Shown here: positions 51,842 through 61,348 of the stretch, piece after piece
How the letters are laid out: every line of letters begins with the position of its first letter
Numbering within the stretch: the stretch's first letter is position 1
Made by a program: the position numbers and the translations under genes
The notes under the pieces: model-generated
Databases searched by the model: none
The model's input: only the letters and a program-made list of their open reading frames with translations
Told to the model about the DNA's origin: nothing
Source: Acinetobacter terrae
GTDB taxonomy: Bacteria; Pseudomonadota; Gammaproteobacteria; Pseudomonadales; Moraxellaceae
DNA length: 64,000 bases
Reading direction: 5' to 3'
Assembly: GCF_013004375.1 (NCBI RefSeq)
Contig: NZ_JABERI010000001.1
Span: 310,001 to 374,000 of the forward strand

Positions 51842-53245
51842 TTATTCGACACGTTCACCATGTTGACTTAAGTCTAGACCCATACGTTCGTCATCCGCTT
51901 CAACACGAATCCCAATCACCAAGTCAATCAATTTAAGAATGATGAAAGTCAGTACTGCAGAGTAAGCAATCGTTGCAAGTACACCTTCAATTTGCACCCA
52001 TAATTGATGCATCATATCTGCAGGGACTTTATCACCCATGATGAATTCACTCGCGAACACTGCCGTTAAGATTGCACCGACAATACCACCCACACCATGT
52101 AGACCAAAAGCATCTAAAGAGTCATCGGCTTTAAGTGCACGTTTAAGCGCAGTAATACCCCAGAAGCACACGACACCGCCAATTAAGCCCATTGCCATTG
52201 CACCGCCTACAGTCACGAAACCTGCTGCAGGGGTAATCACCACCAGACCGGCAACCGCACCAGATGCACCACCCAATACAGAAGCTTTACCACGAACCAC
52301 TTTTTCAGTAATTAACCATGCAATTGCTGCGGCCGCCGCTGCAACTTGAGTTACAACTAATGCATAACCAGCAGAACCGTTAGCACCCAGTGCAGAACCA
52401 CCGTTGAAACCGAACCAGCCTACCCAAACCAGGCTTGCACCGACCACAGTTAAAGTCAGGTTATGTGGCGCCATTGATTCACGGCCCAAGCCCATACGTT
52501 TGCCAAGCATGTAGGCAGCAACCAGACCTGCGACACCCGAGTTAATGTGAACGACCGTACCACCAGCAAAATCCAGTGCACCGTCGTTACCTAACCAGCC
52601 GCCACCCCATACCCAGTGGGTAATTGGTGCGTAAACCACAACACTCCAAATGGTAATGAATGCAACGAAAGCGCTGAATTTCATACGTTCTGCAATCGAA
52701 CCTGTAATGATAGCTACGGTAATGATCGCAAAGGTCATTTGGAAAATAACAAATAGAATTTCTGGAATTGTTCCGGTTAAGGCATCTGTGGTAATGCCGG
52801 ATAACATGATTTTATCCAAGCTACCAATGAATGCATTTCCTTCGCCAAAGGCTAAGCTATAACCGATCACCACCCAAGTAATACTTACGACTGCCGCTGC
52901 AACAAAGCTATGTGCCATTGTGCCGAGGACATTTTTCTTGCGAACCATACCACCGTAGAACAGGGCCAAACCTGGAATAGTCATCAATAAAACCAGTGCT
53001 GTAGACACTAAAATCCATGCGGTATCACCTGTGTCTAATTTTACTTCTTCTTCGACAGGTGCTGCTGTTGCTTCAGCTGAAGCAGGTGCCGCAGCTAATT
53101 CAGAATTTGTTAACGATGTATCAGCAGTTTCAACTACTGTGACATCTTCAGAAGCAGCGGATGTTGTTACGGCTTCTTCAGCCCATGCAACAGAACCACC
53201 TAAAAGTGCGCCAGACAAACTCAGCGCAATGAGCATTTTTTTCAT
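51842..53245 (-). CDS. amt: Ammonium transporter Amt
   Basis: This trimeric ammonia channel has an N-terminal signal peptide (MKKMLIALSLSGALLGGSVA) and a 60-residue acidic alanine-rich linker, unusual in length, before the eleven-helix core (residues 75-460). Core motifs include ALFYGGMVRKKN, THWVWGGGWLG, DFAGGTVVHINSG and FGLHGVGGIVGAI. At 467 residues it is full length. It is downstream of glnK on the same strand but has its own sigma-54 promoter in the gap, so nitrogen limitation should raise it. Confidence 0.95.
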   Translation of the reverse strand: MKKMLIALSLSGALLGGSVAWAEEAVTTSAASEDVTVVETADTSLTNSELAAAPASAEATAAPVEEEVKLDTGDTAWILVSTALVLLMTIPGLALFYGGMVRKKNVLGTMAHSFVAAAVVSITWVVIGYSLAFGEGNAFIGSLDKIMLSGITTDALTGTIPEILFVIFQMTFAIITVAIITGSIAERMKFSAFVAFITIWSVVVYAPITHWVWGGGWLGNDGALDFAGGTVVHINSGVAGLVAAYMLGKRMGLGRESMAPHNLTLTVVGASLVWVGWFGFNGGSALGANGSAGYALVVTQVAAAAAAIAWLITEKVVRGKASVLGGASGAVAGLVVITPAAGFVTVGGAMAMGLIGGVVCFWGITALKRALKADDSLDAFGLHGVGGIVGAILTAVFASEFIMGDKVPADMMHQLWVQIEGVLATIAYSAVLTFIILKLIDLVIGIRVEADDERMGLDLSQHGERVE

Positions 53246-53287
53246 TCGTATCCCCCAACCTAGTATTTTTTGAGTTATTAGGTACTC

Positions 53288-53303
53288 AGCAAACTTCGTG
53301 CCA
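53288..53303 (-). promoter_or_regulatory. Sigma-54 promoter of amt
   Basis: On the minus strand the bases read TGGCACGAAGTTTGCT, an exact fit to the sigma-54 consensus TGGCACG-N4-TTGC(A/T), with -24 GG and -12 GC in the correct spacing. It ends about 42 bases before the amt ATG, between glnK and amt. Confidence 0.85.
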
Positions 53304-53305
53304 AA

Positions 53306-53680
<375 letters not shown>

Positions 53681-53686
53681 TTATGT

Positions 53687-53701
53687 TCAAATTTCGTGCC
53701 A
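53687..53701 (-). promoter_or_regulatory. Sigma-54-like promoter of glnK
   Basis: The minus strand reads TGGCACGAAATTTGA, matching TGGCACG-N4-TTGC except for the last base of the -12 element (A for C). It ends about 42 bases before the glnK ATG, the same spacing as for the amt promoter. Confidence 0.65.
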
Positions 53702-53733
53702 AAATTTCTAAGGTTGGGGGAAAATAGAGAGTT

Positions 53734-53763
53734 TTGACACGAGTTTTCTTTATAACCTATTTT
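53734..53763 (+). promoter_or_regulatory. Candidate ubiK promoter
   Basis: TTGACA (53734-53739) and TATTTT (53758-53763) are 18 bases apart on the plus strand, upstream of ubiK by about 160 bases. This is pattern matching only. Confidence 0.35.
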
Positions 53764-53923
53764 ATACTTTTAAACGTAGTCCGATCTTAAAAAAAGAGTC
53801 ATTTTTATTATAAAATTTACGATTTTACTCATCGAACAAAACTATATCTGATCGATGGGGACTATAGTCTAGGTTTGAGCAATGCTACACTGCTCATACT
53901 TCTGCACCGTTAGGGAATCAGCA

Positions 53924-54151
53924 ATGATCGAAACTTTATTACAAGCAATCATGGAACAAATCGACCAACCCAAAAAAGATATTGAACATAATTTGCGCGC
54001 CTTACTCAATGAAGCTGTTTCCAAGATGGATCTGGTTTCAAAAGATGAAATTGAACGTCAACGTACTGCGCTAAATAATGCCAATTTACACTTGAATGAA
54101 CTGCTTAAACAAGTTGAAGCATTAGAACTTAAAATTAAGAACAATAAATAA
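53924..54151 (+). CDS. ubiK: Ubiquinone biosynthesis accessory factor UbiK
   Basis: This small coiled-coil protein (BMFP/YqiC family, 75 residues) associates with UbiJ and the ubiquinone synthesis complex. The sequence IMEQIDQPKKDIEHNLRALL followed by a heptad-rich C-terminus is typical. The ATG at 53924 has AGGGA ahead; an in-frame ATG at 53882 would add 14 unrelated residues. It precedes comM, an order common in gammaproteobacteria. Confidence 0.88.
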   Translation: MIETLLQAIMEQIDQPKKDIEHNLRALLNEAVSKMDLVSKDEIERQRTALNNANLHLNELLKQVEALELKIKNNK

Positions 54152-54218
54152 GCACTTTTTTGGTGCACTAAAAGACACAAAACGACTAAAAATAACGCAC
54201 TATAACGGAACAATAAGA

Positions 54219-55706
54219 ATGTCTTTTGCTAAAATTTACACTCGAGGTCTGCTTGGACTTCATGCACCTTTAATTGAGGTGGAAGTTCATGTCAGTCAGG
54301 GCCTACCCTCTTTAACCATTGTGGGACTGCCTGAAGCGGCAGTTCGTGAAAGTAAAGATCGGGTACGCTCAGCCATTATCAATAGTGGTTTTCAATTTCC
54401 GACTAAGCGCTTAACCATCAATTTAGCCCCGGCAGACTTGCCAAAAGATGGTTCACGTCTTGATTTACCGATCGCTTTAGGGATTCTTATCGCATCTGGG
54501 CAAATATCTGAAAATATTACAGATAATCTGGAATTTATTGGTGAACTGGCTTTGGACGGGCAACTTCGCCCCATCACCGGTATCTTGAGTATTGCCATTG
54601 CTTGCCAGCAGCTAGGACATCAACTGATTTTGCCAGAACAAAATGCCGAGCAAGCCTCTCAACTGCCTAATTTTGAAGTGTTTTCAGCCAAACATTTAAA
54701 AGATGTGTGCGATCATATTTCTAATCAACAGCCCATCCAGCAATATCAAGCCAGTCACTCTGCTGCACCAGATCAGTACAAATTTGATTTAGCCGATGTT
54801 AAAGGTCAGCTCCGTCCACGACGCGCTTTGGAAATTGCCGCAGCAGGTGGGCATTCCTTATTATTTAAAGGTCCACCGGGTACAGGAAAAACACTGTTAG
54901 CATCACGGCTTGCCAGTATTTTGCCACCTTTAGATGCACAGGAAAATTTGGAAGTGGCCAGTATTTATTCCGTTTCCAATACCTCACATCCCTTTGGACA
55001 GCGGCCTTTTCGCGCACCCCATCATACTGCTTCAGCGGTCGCTTTAGTCGGTGGCGGTTCACATCCGAAACCCGGTGAAATCACCTTGGCGCATTTAGGG
55101 GTTTTATTTTTAGATGAACTACCTGAATTCGATCGCAAAGTATTAGAAGTTTTAAGACAACCGTTGGAATCTAAAGAAATTGTGATTTCTCGTGCTTCAC
55201 GGCAAATTACCTTTCCGGCAAACTTTCAACTGATTGCCGCAATGAATCCCTGTCCTTGTGGTTATGCTTTTAATCAGGATATTCGTTGCCAATGTTCCGC
55301 TGATGCAATTAAACGTTATCAGAATCGTATTTCAGGTCCACTACTCGATCGTATTGATTTGCATCTGGATGTTCCACCCTTACAAGTGCATGAATTGCAA
55401 GATACAACACCGGTCGAAAATTCACAGACTGTGCGTGAGCGCGTGATTCAAGCCTATAACCTACAAATACACCGACAGCAATGTCTGAATCACGCTTTAA
55501 GCCCTAAACAGCTTGAGCAATTTGTACCATTGGATACGCAAGCACAAAAAATCATGGAAATGGCACAGCAGCGCTTAAACTTGTCTGCCCGTGCTTATCA
55601 TCGGGTATTACGTGTCGCGCGAAGTATTGCCGATCTATCCCAGCATTCGGAAATTCAAAGCCAACATTTAACCGAAGCTTTGTCTTATCGGGCGCAACAG
55701 GGCTAA
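54219..55706 (+). CDS. comM: ComM / YifB-family AAA+ ATPase
   Basis: This hexameric helicase promotes branch migration during natural transformation. The N-terminal ChlI-like fold (MSFAKIYTRGLLGLHAPLIE) leads to the Mg-chelatase AAA+ domain with Walker A GPPGTGKT, Walker B VLFLDELPEFD and the MNPCPCGY zinc-type segment, then the C-terminal Mg-chelatase region (SARAYHRVLRVARSIADL). At 495 residues it is full length. In A. baumannii this gene is the usual target of AbaR resistance islands; here it is uninterrupted. Confidence 0.95.
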   Translation: MSFAKIYTRGLLGLHAPLIEVEVHVSQGLPSLTIVGLPEAAVRESKDRVRSAIINSGFQFPTKRLTINLAPADLPKDGSRLDLPIALGILIASGQISENITDNLEFIGELALDGQLRPITGILSIAIACQQLGHQLILPEQNAEQASQLPNFEVFSAKHLKDVCDHISNQQPIQQYQASHSAAPDQYKFDLADVKGQLRPRRALEIAAAGGHSLLFKGPPGTGKTLLASRLASILPPLDAQENLEVASIYSVSNTSHPFGQRPFRAPHHTASAVALVGGGSHPKPGEITLAHLGVLFLDELPEFDRKVLEVLRQPLESKEIVISRASRQITFPANFQLIAAMNPCPCGYAFNQDIRCQCSADAIKRYQNRISGPLLDRIDLHLDVPPLQVHELQDTTPVENSQTVRERVIQAYNLQIHRQQCLNHALSPKQLEQFVPLDTQAQKIMEMAQQRLNLSARAYHRVLRVARSIADLSQHSEIQSQHLTEALSYRAQQG

Positions 55707-55712
55707 TTTGAG

Positions 55713-56222
55713 ATGCATAACTTACTTATCCGTCGTGAAAATCGTACTGATCATGGGGCAATTAGCCATGTGATTGAACAGGCATTTAAAAATCAGCAAT
55801 ACTCGAGTCATACTGAGCATTTCATTGTAGATGCCTTGAGACGGGCAGATGCACTGACTCTTTCTTTAGTCGCTGTTTTAAATAAAAAAATTGTGGGGCA
55901 TATTGCCATTTCACCGGTACAAATTTCTTCAGGCGTACAAGGTTGGTATGGTTTGGGACCGGTTGCAGTTTTACCTGAATGGCAACTGCAAGGAATCGGT
56001 TCAGCACTGATTCAATCAGCATTGAATCAATTGAAAATGATTAGCGCAAAAGGTTGTGTAGTTTTAGGTGATCCGAATTTTTATTCTGGATTCAGTTTTA
56101 AAGCTGTGCCTGATCTTATTTTAGCAAATGTTCCTGCTGAATATTTTCAGGCTTTGTCATTTGATGGGAAATTTCCACAAGGAATAGTCACTTATCATGA
56201 GGCTTTTAATGCGACCTCGTAA
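55713..56222 (+). CDS. GNAT-family N-acetyltransferase
   Basis: This acetyl-CoA-dependent transferase of 169 residues contains the acetyl-CoA-binding motif LGPVAVLPEWQLQGIGSALI (about residues 85-105) and GCVVLGDPNFYSGFSF after it, typical of the YhbS-like group. The substrate is unknown. It begins six bases after comM, so it is probably co-transcribed, and a bidirectional terminator follows. Confidence 0.88.
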   Translation: MHNLLIRRENRTDHGAISHVIEQAFKNQQYSSHTEHFIVDALRRADALTLSLVAVLNKKIVGHIAISPVQISSGVQGWYGLGPVAVLPEWQLQGIGSALIQSALNQLKMISAKGCVVLGDPNFYSGFSFKAVPDLILANVPAEYFQALSFDGKFPQGIVTYHEAFNATS

Positions 56223-56234
56223 CATTCTATCAAA

Positions 56235-56268
56235 CTAAAAAGGCGACTCTCATGAGTCGCCTTTTTAG
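56235..56268. terminator. Bidirectional terminator between GNAT gene and first TorF porin
   Basis: A perfect 15-base stem (56235-56249 with 56254-56268; core GGCGACTC/GAGTCGCC) has a TCAT loop and A/T flanks and lies between convergent gene ends. Confidence 0.92.
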
Positions 56269-56281
56269 TTACATTTTTGGA

Positions 56282-57025
56282 TTAGAATCCATATTTCAAA
56301 CCTAAGACAACTTTATTTTTCAAATCAGTATCATCACGTAATTTACCACCAATGATATAGTCCATAGAAACTGATGCACCTGTATCACCCAATGGATGGC
56401 TTAGACCCACTGTTAAATGACGCAAATTGAAATCCTCTGTGGTATTTAAAGTGAGACCTTCAAAATCACCACTATCAGAATAGTAATACGCGCCTAATGA
56501 TGTATTCAAAGTAAAGTCTTTCGGTAAACCATAGCTATAACCGGCAAGAAAATAGGTATCCCCTGCATTGCCCCAAGTGACATCGTCTGTAAGCGTTTGA
56601 GCAGTAAGACCAAAACTCTTATAGTTTAAGCCCACCATGGTTTCAAAAACATTTGAATCATCAGACGGATAATAAACGTAGTAAGTACCACCTACTTTAA
56701 AGCCTAAGTCTTCAGTAATTTTACCACTGAAACCCGCATAAAAATCATGTTCAAAGCTTTTCTCACCAGATTCTGCATAACTTATATCTAGTGTAGAACC
56801 CCAATATCCAGCATAGAAACCTGAAGCATGACTGTAATCTAAACCGCCTTGAACCGCTGCCCCCGAGTTTTCTAAACCTGCAGTATTACCACGTAATACA
56901 TATTGAGACACCACTCCAATATTACCTGTCACTGTATGTTCTGATGCAGGTGCCTCTTCTGCAAAAGTGAAGGTAGATGCTGCGCCTAATACAGCCAGAG
57001 ATAATGCTTTTAAAGTTAATTTCAT
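56282..57025 (-). CDS. TorF-family putative outer-membrane porin (first copy)
   Basis: This 247-residue outer-membrane protein has a signal peptide (MKLTLKALSLAVLGAASTFT, cut about FA-EE) and beta-strand-rich repeats: GNIGVVSQYVLRG, GLDYSHASGFYAGYWGS, YAESGEKSFEHDFYAGF and a C-terminal GLKYGF, with a terminal aromatic residue for outer-membrane assembly. It is about a third identical to the neighbour at 57405-58175, so the two are probably paralogues. The solute is unknown. I use the ATG at 57025 because the signal peptide begins there. Confidence 0.82.
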   Translation of the reverse strand: MKLTLKALSLAVLGAASTFTFAEEAPASEHTVTGNIGVVSQYVLRGNTAGLENSGAAVQGGLDYSHASGFYAGYWGSTLDISYAESGEKSFEHDFYAGFSGKITEDLGFKVGGTYYVYYPSDDSNVFETMVGLNYKSFGLTAQTLTDDVTWGNAGDTYFLAGYSYGLPKDFTLNTSLGAYYYSDSGDFEGLTLNTTEDFNLRHLTVGLSHPLGDTGASVSMDYIIGGKLRDDTDLKNKVVLGLKYGF

Positions 57026-57404
57026 TGTTTGATTCCCCCACATCGTGCTACGACGGTTTTTTTGGTTATTTCGATAAACTCAATGAGGTAATAGCAATTG
57101 CTATGCCAAAAGCAAAATGAGCTATCTACAAGTCATCTAAAATAAAAAATAAACAGACCTATCATTTTGTTTTTATTAAATTTTAATTAATTATCATGAA
57201 TTTATCTGAAATATGGTTTATTCGCTGCTATAGCCAATTTATTCATTATTAAAACTCACTTCAACTTTAGCGTAAGATTCATATTTACTTACATCATGCC
57301 TCTTTTTAAGGCTATTTTTTAATCACATTATTTCATCATGCGCAAAAAAAGTGCACAAATTTAAAGCAATTTATGCACTTTTAAAAATTCTTGCAGTTTT
57401 AGGC
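57026..57404. other. Intergenic region between the two TorF porins
   Basis: This 379-base, AT-rich stretch holds no gene. It contains the terminator of the upstream porin near its right end (57347-57382) and presumably the promoter of the first-copy porin. I see no other motif. Confidence 0.6.
57347..57382 (-). terminator. Terminator of the second TorF porin
   Basis: AAAAGTGCA/TGCACTTTT (57347-57355 with 57374-57382), extended by AAATT/AATTT pairing after one mismatch, is followed on the minus strand by a T run. Confidence 0.75.
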
Positions 57405-58175
57405 TTAAAAACTAAAATTCAAACCGAATACAACCTGATCATCAAAATCTTCGCCAACTCGATCTTTACCGCCGACGACATAATCTAAAGATGCGGTAGC
57501 CCCCGTATTTGCAATTTCTTTACTCACACCCATACGTGCCTCACTAAAAACAACATCATTTTTAGTTTCAATAATGCTGTCATCGCGGCGGCTGTTATAG
57601 ATGGATGCACCAACTGAAGTATTCAACATAAAATTTTGCGGCAAAGCATAACTATACGCTGCACTTAAATACACATCTCCCGCGTTCGCGAAGGAAGCAT
57701 CTGCAAGCATTACGGATGCAGCTAAAGTTAAGTCTTTATAAGCCAATTCGCCCAATACATCGAATGCTGTGGTTTTACGTTTATCGCCACCTTCACTATA
57801 AACTGTACCGCCATCTTGGTAGTAATAGGCAGTCCCTTGAACTTTATAGCTCCAGTTTTGATTAATTTCATTGCCGTACGCCACATAAAAATCATGTTCA
57901 AAACCATGATCTTTATTCTCATCAGACAGATCATAATCAAGCGTTGAACCCCAGTATCCTACGCTAACACCACTTTGAAGTGCATACTCAAGACCAGCTT
58001 GTAGAGCAACATCATCATTTTCCACACCACCGCGGTAAATATATTTATTCACCACGGCAAAACTACCTGTTAATTTTCCCGCTGTTGGTAAAATTGTATC
58101 TTCTTCAGCAAATGCAGGCATTGTGCACATTGCAAACAATAAAGATAACGCAATTTTGTGTGAAGTTTGATGCAT
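57405..58175 (-). CDS. TorF-family putative outer-membrane porin (second copy)
   Basis: This 256-residue outer-membrane protein has a signal peptide (MHQTSHKIALSLLFAMCTMP, cut about FA-EE), the opening GSFAVVNKYIYRGG, GLEYALQSGVSVGYWGS and DHGFEHDFYVAYG, and ends in VFGLNFSF with a terminal phenylalanine. Layout and motifs match the neighbouring copy, suggesting duplication. The function, presumed solute diffusion, is inferred from family naming only. Confidence 0.82.
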   Translation of the reverse strand: MHQTSHKIALSLLFAMCTMPAFAEEDTILPTAGKLTGSFAVVNKYIYRGGVENDDVALQAGLEYALQSGVSVGYWGSTLDYDLSDENKDHGFEHDFYVAYGNEINQNWSYKVQGTAYYYQDGGTVYSEGGDKRKTTAFDVLGELAYKDLTLAASVMLADASFANAGDVYLSAAYSYALPQNFMLNTSVGASIYNSRRDDSIIETKNDVVFSEARMGVSKEIANTGATASLDYVVGGKDRVGEDFDDQVVFGLNFSF

Positions 58176-58768
58176 TCCTACCCCTTAGAGAACCCGACTA
58201 AGATTCTTTTTCGATGACAAATTTAGCTGCGGATTCTAAAGCTTTTTTATAATTTTTGTTCAAATTTATTAAATAACAGCATCTTTCTTTTATTTAATTT
58301 TAGGTAAATAACGGTGCTTAACATTTAAGCAAACTATATTTTTATTGTAGAAATTAGAGGATATTCACATTAAATATCATGATTATCTGAGGATTTAGAT
58401 GATCAGCAAGATCTGATCAAAATGCACCATCAAGACTTTTAATTACTGCTTAAAGCCTTTATTAGACCAAAGTAGTAAGCGTTGAAATCCAATAAAATGA
58501 AAGTACAAATCAAGGTCCTACTTATCTATTCTTTATAAAAAATTACATAAAGAATCATCTTTCATTTAAATATATTATTGTTTTAAATAATATTTTAAAT
58601 GGAATCGATTTTTTTGAACATTTATTCAATTTCTTACATGCGTTTATATTCAAAGAATGCATAACTTTAATGAAATAAAATGAATAAAAAAAAGATTTTT
58701 TTGCTCTACATTACGTATACAATTCCTCCAATTTAATTTCTCCCTCTTTTGTATAAGGCCACCTCCCA
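58176..58768. other. Long intergenic region before the OprD-family porin
   Basis: This 593-base, AT-rich stretch lies between divergent porin genes and holds no reading frame I can support, no tRNA and no clear terminator. It likely contains the promoters of both porin genes; a small RNA is possible but not visible by eye. Confidence 0.5.
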
Positions 58769-60091
58769 ATGCAAAAAGCACAAAAACTTACCTTAGCAGT
58801 TTTGATTCAAGCTGCATTAATCTCAACGGCATATGCTAGCGAGCAAAGTGAATCTAAAGGCTTTGTTGAAGATGCTGAAGGAACTGTTTTATTCCGTACC
58901 GGTTATATCAACCGTGACAAGAAAGCACCTGGTGTCAAAGATCAAAGCTCTGCTGCACAATCTGCGATCGTCAAGCTCGAGTCTGGTTTTACCAAAGGTG
59001 TGGTAGGTTTTGGTGTAAATGCAGTAGGTGATGCTTCATTTAAACTGGGCGAAAACAAAAATGCGAATAATGGCATGATTCCTAAACATGCACCGACTGC
59101 AGAAAACCCAAATGGTGATGCTTATGACCATTGGGCTCGTGGTGGTGCAAGTGTTAAAGCGCGTGTTTCAAATACGACGGTTGAATACGGTACTCAAGTA
59201 TTAGATATTCCTGTTCTTGCAAGCAACACTGGCCGTATGGTTCCTGAATATTTCACTGGTGTACTTGCAACAAGCCATGAAATTGAGAATTTGGAAGTTA
59301 TTGCGGGTAAATTCACTAAAAACCAATACTCTGATCAAATCAATACTGATGGTGAAAACTTAGACCGTGCAGTGGTTTGGGGCGCAAAATACAAATTTAA
59401 TGATGCTTTGAATGCGTCTTACTATGGCCTAGACAGCAAAAATAAATTAGAGCGTCATTATGTAAATGCCAACTATAAACAAGCTTTGGCTAACGACAGC
59501 TCGCTCACTTATGACTTCAGTGGTTATCACACTAAATTTGATAAAAATGCATCTACTTATTCTGCAACAGGTGAAACTGCGGCTGATTATGCAAACACAG
59601 GTATTGCGGGTGTAGAAAAAACCAATAATATTTGGGCAATTTCAGGGACTTATAATACTGGCGCGCATAACGTAATGTTGGCTTATCAACAAAATACAGG
59701 TAATGTTGGTTACGATTATGGCCAAAATGCCGACGGCTACCAAAGCATTTACTTGCCAAACTCTTACTTGTCTGACTTCGTCGGCAACCATGAGAAATCA
59801 GCACAAGTTCAGTATACCTATGACTTCAGTGCAATGAATGTTCCTGGCTTAACTTGGACCACTGCTTATGTTTATGGTTGGGACATTAATGTTGCAGGCA
59901 AAACAGGCGAAGGTAAGGAAAATGAATTCTTTAACCAGGTGAAATACACAGTGCAAAGTGGTTTTGCCAAAGATGCGAGCTTGCGTGTTCGTAACTCAAT
60001 CTATCGTGCAAATGATGTCTATGATGGCGCTTACATCGGCGACACTAACGAATGGCGTTTATTCTTGGATATTCCTGTGAAATTATTTTAA
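58769..60091 (+). CDS. OprD-family outer-membrane porin
   Basis: This 440-residue porin has a signal peptide (MQKAQKLTLAVLIQAALIST, cut AYA-SE), an 18-strand-type sequence with long loops, and family motifs such as FVEDAEGTVLFRTGYINRD at the start and FLDIPVKLF at the end with a terminal phenylalanine. OprD-type channels take up basic amino acids, aromatic acids or other small carboxylates, and related Acinetobacter porins influence carbapenem entry. The substrate cannot be assigned here. An SD-like GGCCACCTCCC region precedes the ATG poorly, so the start rests on the signal peptide. Confidence 0.88.
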   Translation: MQKAQKLTLAVLIQAALISTAYASEQSESKGFVEDAEGTVLFRTGYINRDKKAPGVKDQSSAAQSAIVKLESGFTKGVVGFGVNAVGDASFKLGENKNANNGMIPKHAPTAENPNGDAYDHWARGGASVKARVSNTTVEYGTQVLDIPVLASNTGRMVPEYFTGVLATSHEIENLEVIAGKFTKNQYSDQINTDGENLDRAVVWGAKYKFNDALNASYYGLDSKNKLERHYVNANYKQALANDSSLTYDFSGYHTKFDKNASTYSATGETAADYANTGIAGVEKTNNIWAISGTYNTGAHNVMLAYQQNTGNVGYDYGQNADGYQSIYLPNSYLSDFVGNHEKSAQVQYTYDFSAMNVPGLTWTTAYVYGWDINVAGKTGEGKENEFFNQVKYTVQSGFAKDASLRVRNSIYRANDVYDGAYIGDTNEWRLFLDIPVKLF

Positions 60092-60110
60092 TTCACAGTA
60101 AGTTCAAGAG

Positions 60111-60145
60111 ATAAAAAAACCTGCACAATGTGCAGGTTTTTTTAT
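60111..60145. terminator. Bidirectional terminator between OprD-family porin and ppa
   Basis: A 16-base perfect stem (60111-60126 with 60130-60145; core CCTGCAC/GTGCAGG) has a three-base loop and A/T flanks and separates convergent genes. Confidence 0.92.
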
Positions 60146-60178
60146 CTAAGCCTTTCAGGCTAAATTCGAAACAAACAA

Positions 60179-60715
60179 TTATTTGTTTGCTTCTGCATAA
60201 GCTGCAATTGAGCTAAGTACTTCTTGTTTCGCAACATCAGCACCTTCCCAACCACTTAACTTAACCCATTTTCCTGGCTCTAAGTCTTTGTAGTGTTGGA
60301 AGAAATGTTCAATTTGGCTGATCAATAACGGTGGAAGATCCGTATATTCCTGAATATCTTTGTAGATTGGAGTCAATTTGTCGTGCGGTACAGCAACCAA
60401 TTTCGCATCGATACCACCGTCATCTTCCATGTTCAATTTACCGACAGGGCGGCAACGAATCACTGAACCTGGTTCAACTGGGTGTGGTGTTACAACCAAT
60501 ACGTCTAATGGATCGCCATCTAAAGACAAGGTATTCGGTACATAACCGTAGTTCGCTGGGTAGAACATTGCTGTACCCATGAAACGGTCTACAAATAATG
60601 CATCAGAATCTTTGTCGATTTCGTATTTGATTGGTGCTGCATTTGCAGGAATTTCAATAATGACATAGATGTCGTTTGGTGCATCTTTACCCGCTGGGAT
60701 ATTGCTGTAGCTCAT
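60179..60715 (-). CDS. ppa: Inorganic pyrophosphatase
   Basis: This soluble family I pyrophosphatase drives biosynthetic reactions by hydrolysing pyrophosphate. The Mg-binding segment [12 protein letters not shown] is present, together with [13 protein letters not shown] and [18 protein letters not shown]. At 178 residues it matches E. coli Ppa. The ATG at 60715 ([20 protein letters not shown]) is chosen over an upstream in-frame TTG. Confidence 0.96.
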   Translation of the reverse strand: MSYSNIPAGKDAPNDIYVIIEIPANAAPIKYEIDKDSDALFVDRFMGTAMFYPANYGYVPNTLSLDGDPLDVLVVTPHPVEPGSVIRCRPVGKLNMEDDGGIDAKLVAVPHDKLTPIYKDIQEYTDLPPLLISQIEHFFQHYKDLEPGKWVKLSGWEGADVAKQEVLSSIAAYAEANK

Positions 60716-60843
60716 AGCATCACTCTTTAACAAGTTAAATCTTATTTAAACCGGCACGATTATAACGGTTTTTGAGAATTAAATAACTTTGCGATTATAC
60801 ATCCGCCACAGCAAAATATGTATTTCCACAGATTGATGCAATC

Positions 60844-61242
60844 TTAAGTTAATTTAATGACCAGAAGTAATAAGCAAATTGGACAAAGTAAAGACAAGGT
60901 CCAAACAATTGTACGCAAAGTTGCCCAATTGGCTAAATAGCAAATGCCGTAAACAATACGGAGTACAATATAGGCAATACCAAAGGTCATAATTACAGTT
61001 TGAGGAACCACCATATATTCCGCCATTAAAATGGCAGCAATAAACAATGGTAAACTTTCAAAACTATTTTGCTGTGCCGCATTGGCACGTGCTGCCAAGC
61101 CAGTGGTTTTGGCTAAAAAATCGCGCGGGTTTTGGTTATCTCGTCCTTTAAAGCCAGCGGTTTTTTTTGCAATTACTGTAAAAACGTAAGGCAATAAACA
61201 TGCAATTAAGATGAGATAGATTATTCCGCTTATGCTTTGCAT
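60844..61242 (-). CDS. MAPEG-family membrane protein
   Basis: This is a four-helix integral membrane protein of 132 residues resembling the MAPEG group (membrane-associated proteins of eicosanoid and glutathione metabolism). The features NPRDFLAKTTGLAARANAAQ, NSFESLPLFIAAILMA and IVYGICYLANWATLRTIVW are characteristic. Bacterial members are usually of unknown function, some glutathione transferases. It stands alone, 128 bases from ppa. Confidence 0.8.
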   Translation of the reverse strand: MQSISGIIYLILIACLLPYVFTVIAKKTAGFKGRDNQNPRDFLAKTTGLAARANAAQQNSFESLPLFIAAILMAEYMVVPQTVIMTFGIAYIVLRIVYGICYLANWATLRTIVWTLSLLCPICLLLLVIKLT

Positions 61243-61348
61243 CTCATTTTTCTCATTAAGATTTTCTGCCCAATATCATAGCATGGCGTTTCAGTAATAA
61301 TTTTTGTTAAATTATAATGTTTTTATTAATGAGGAATAAGGATCCAGT

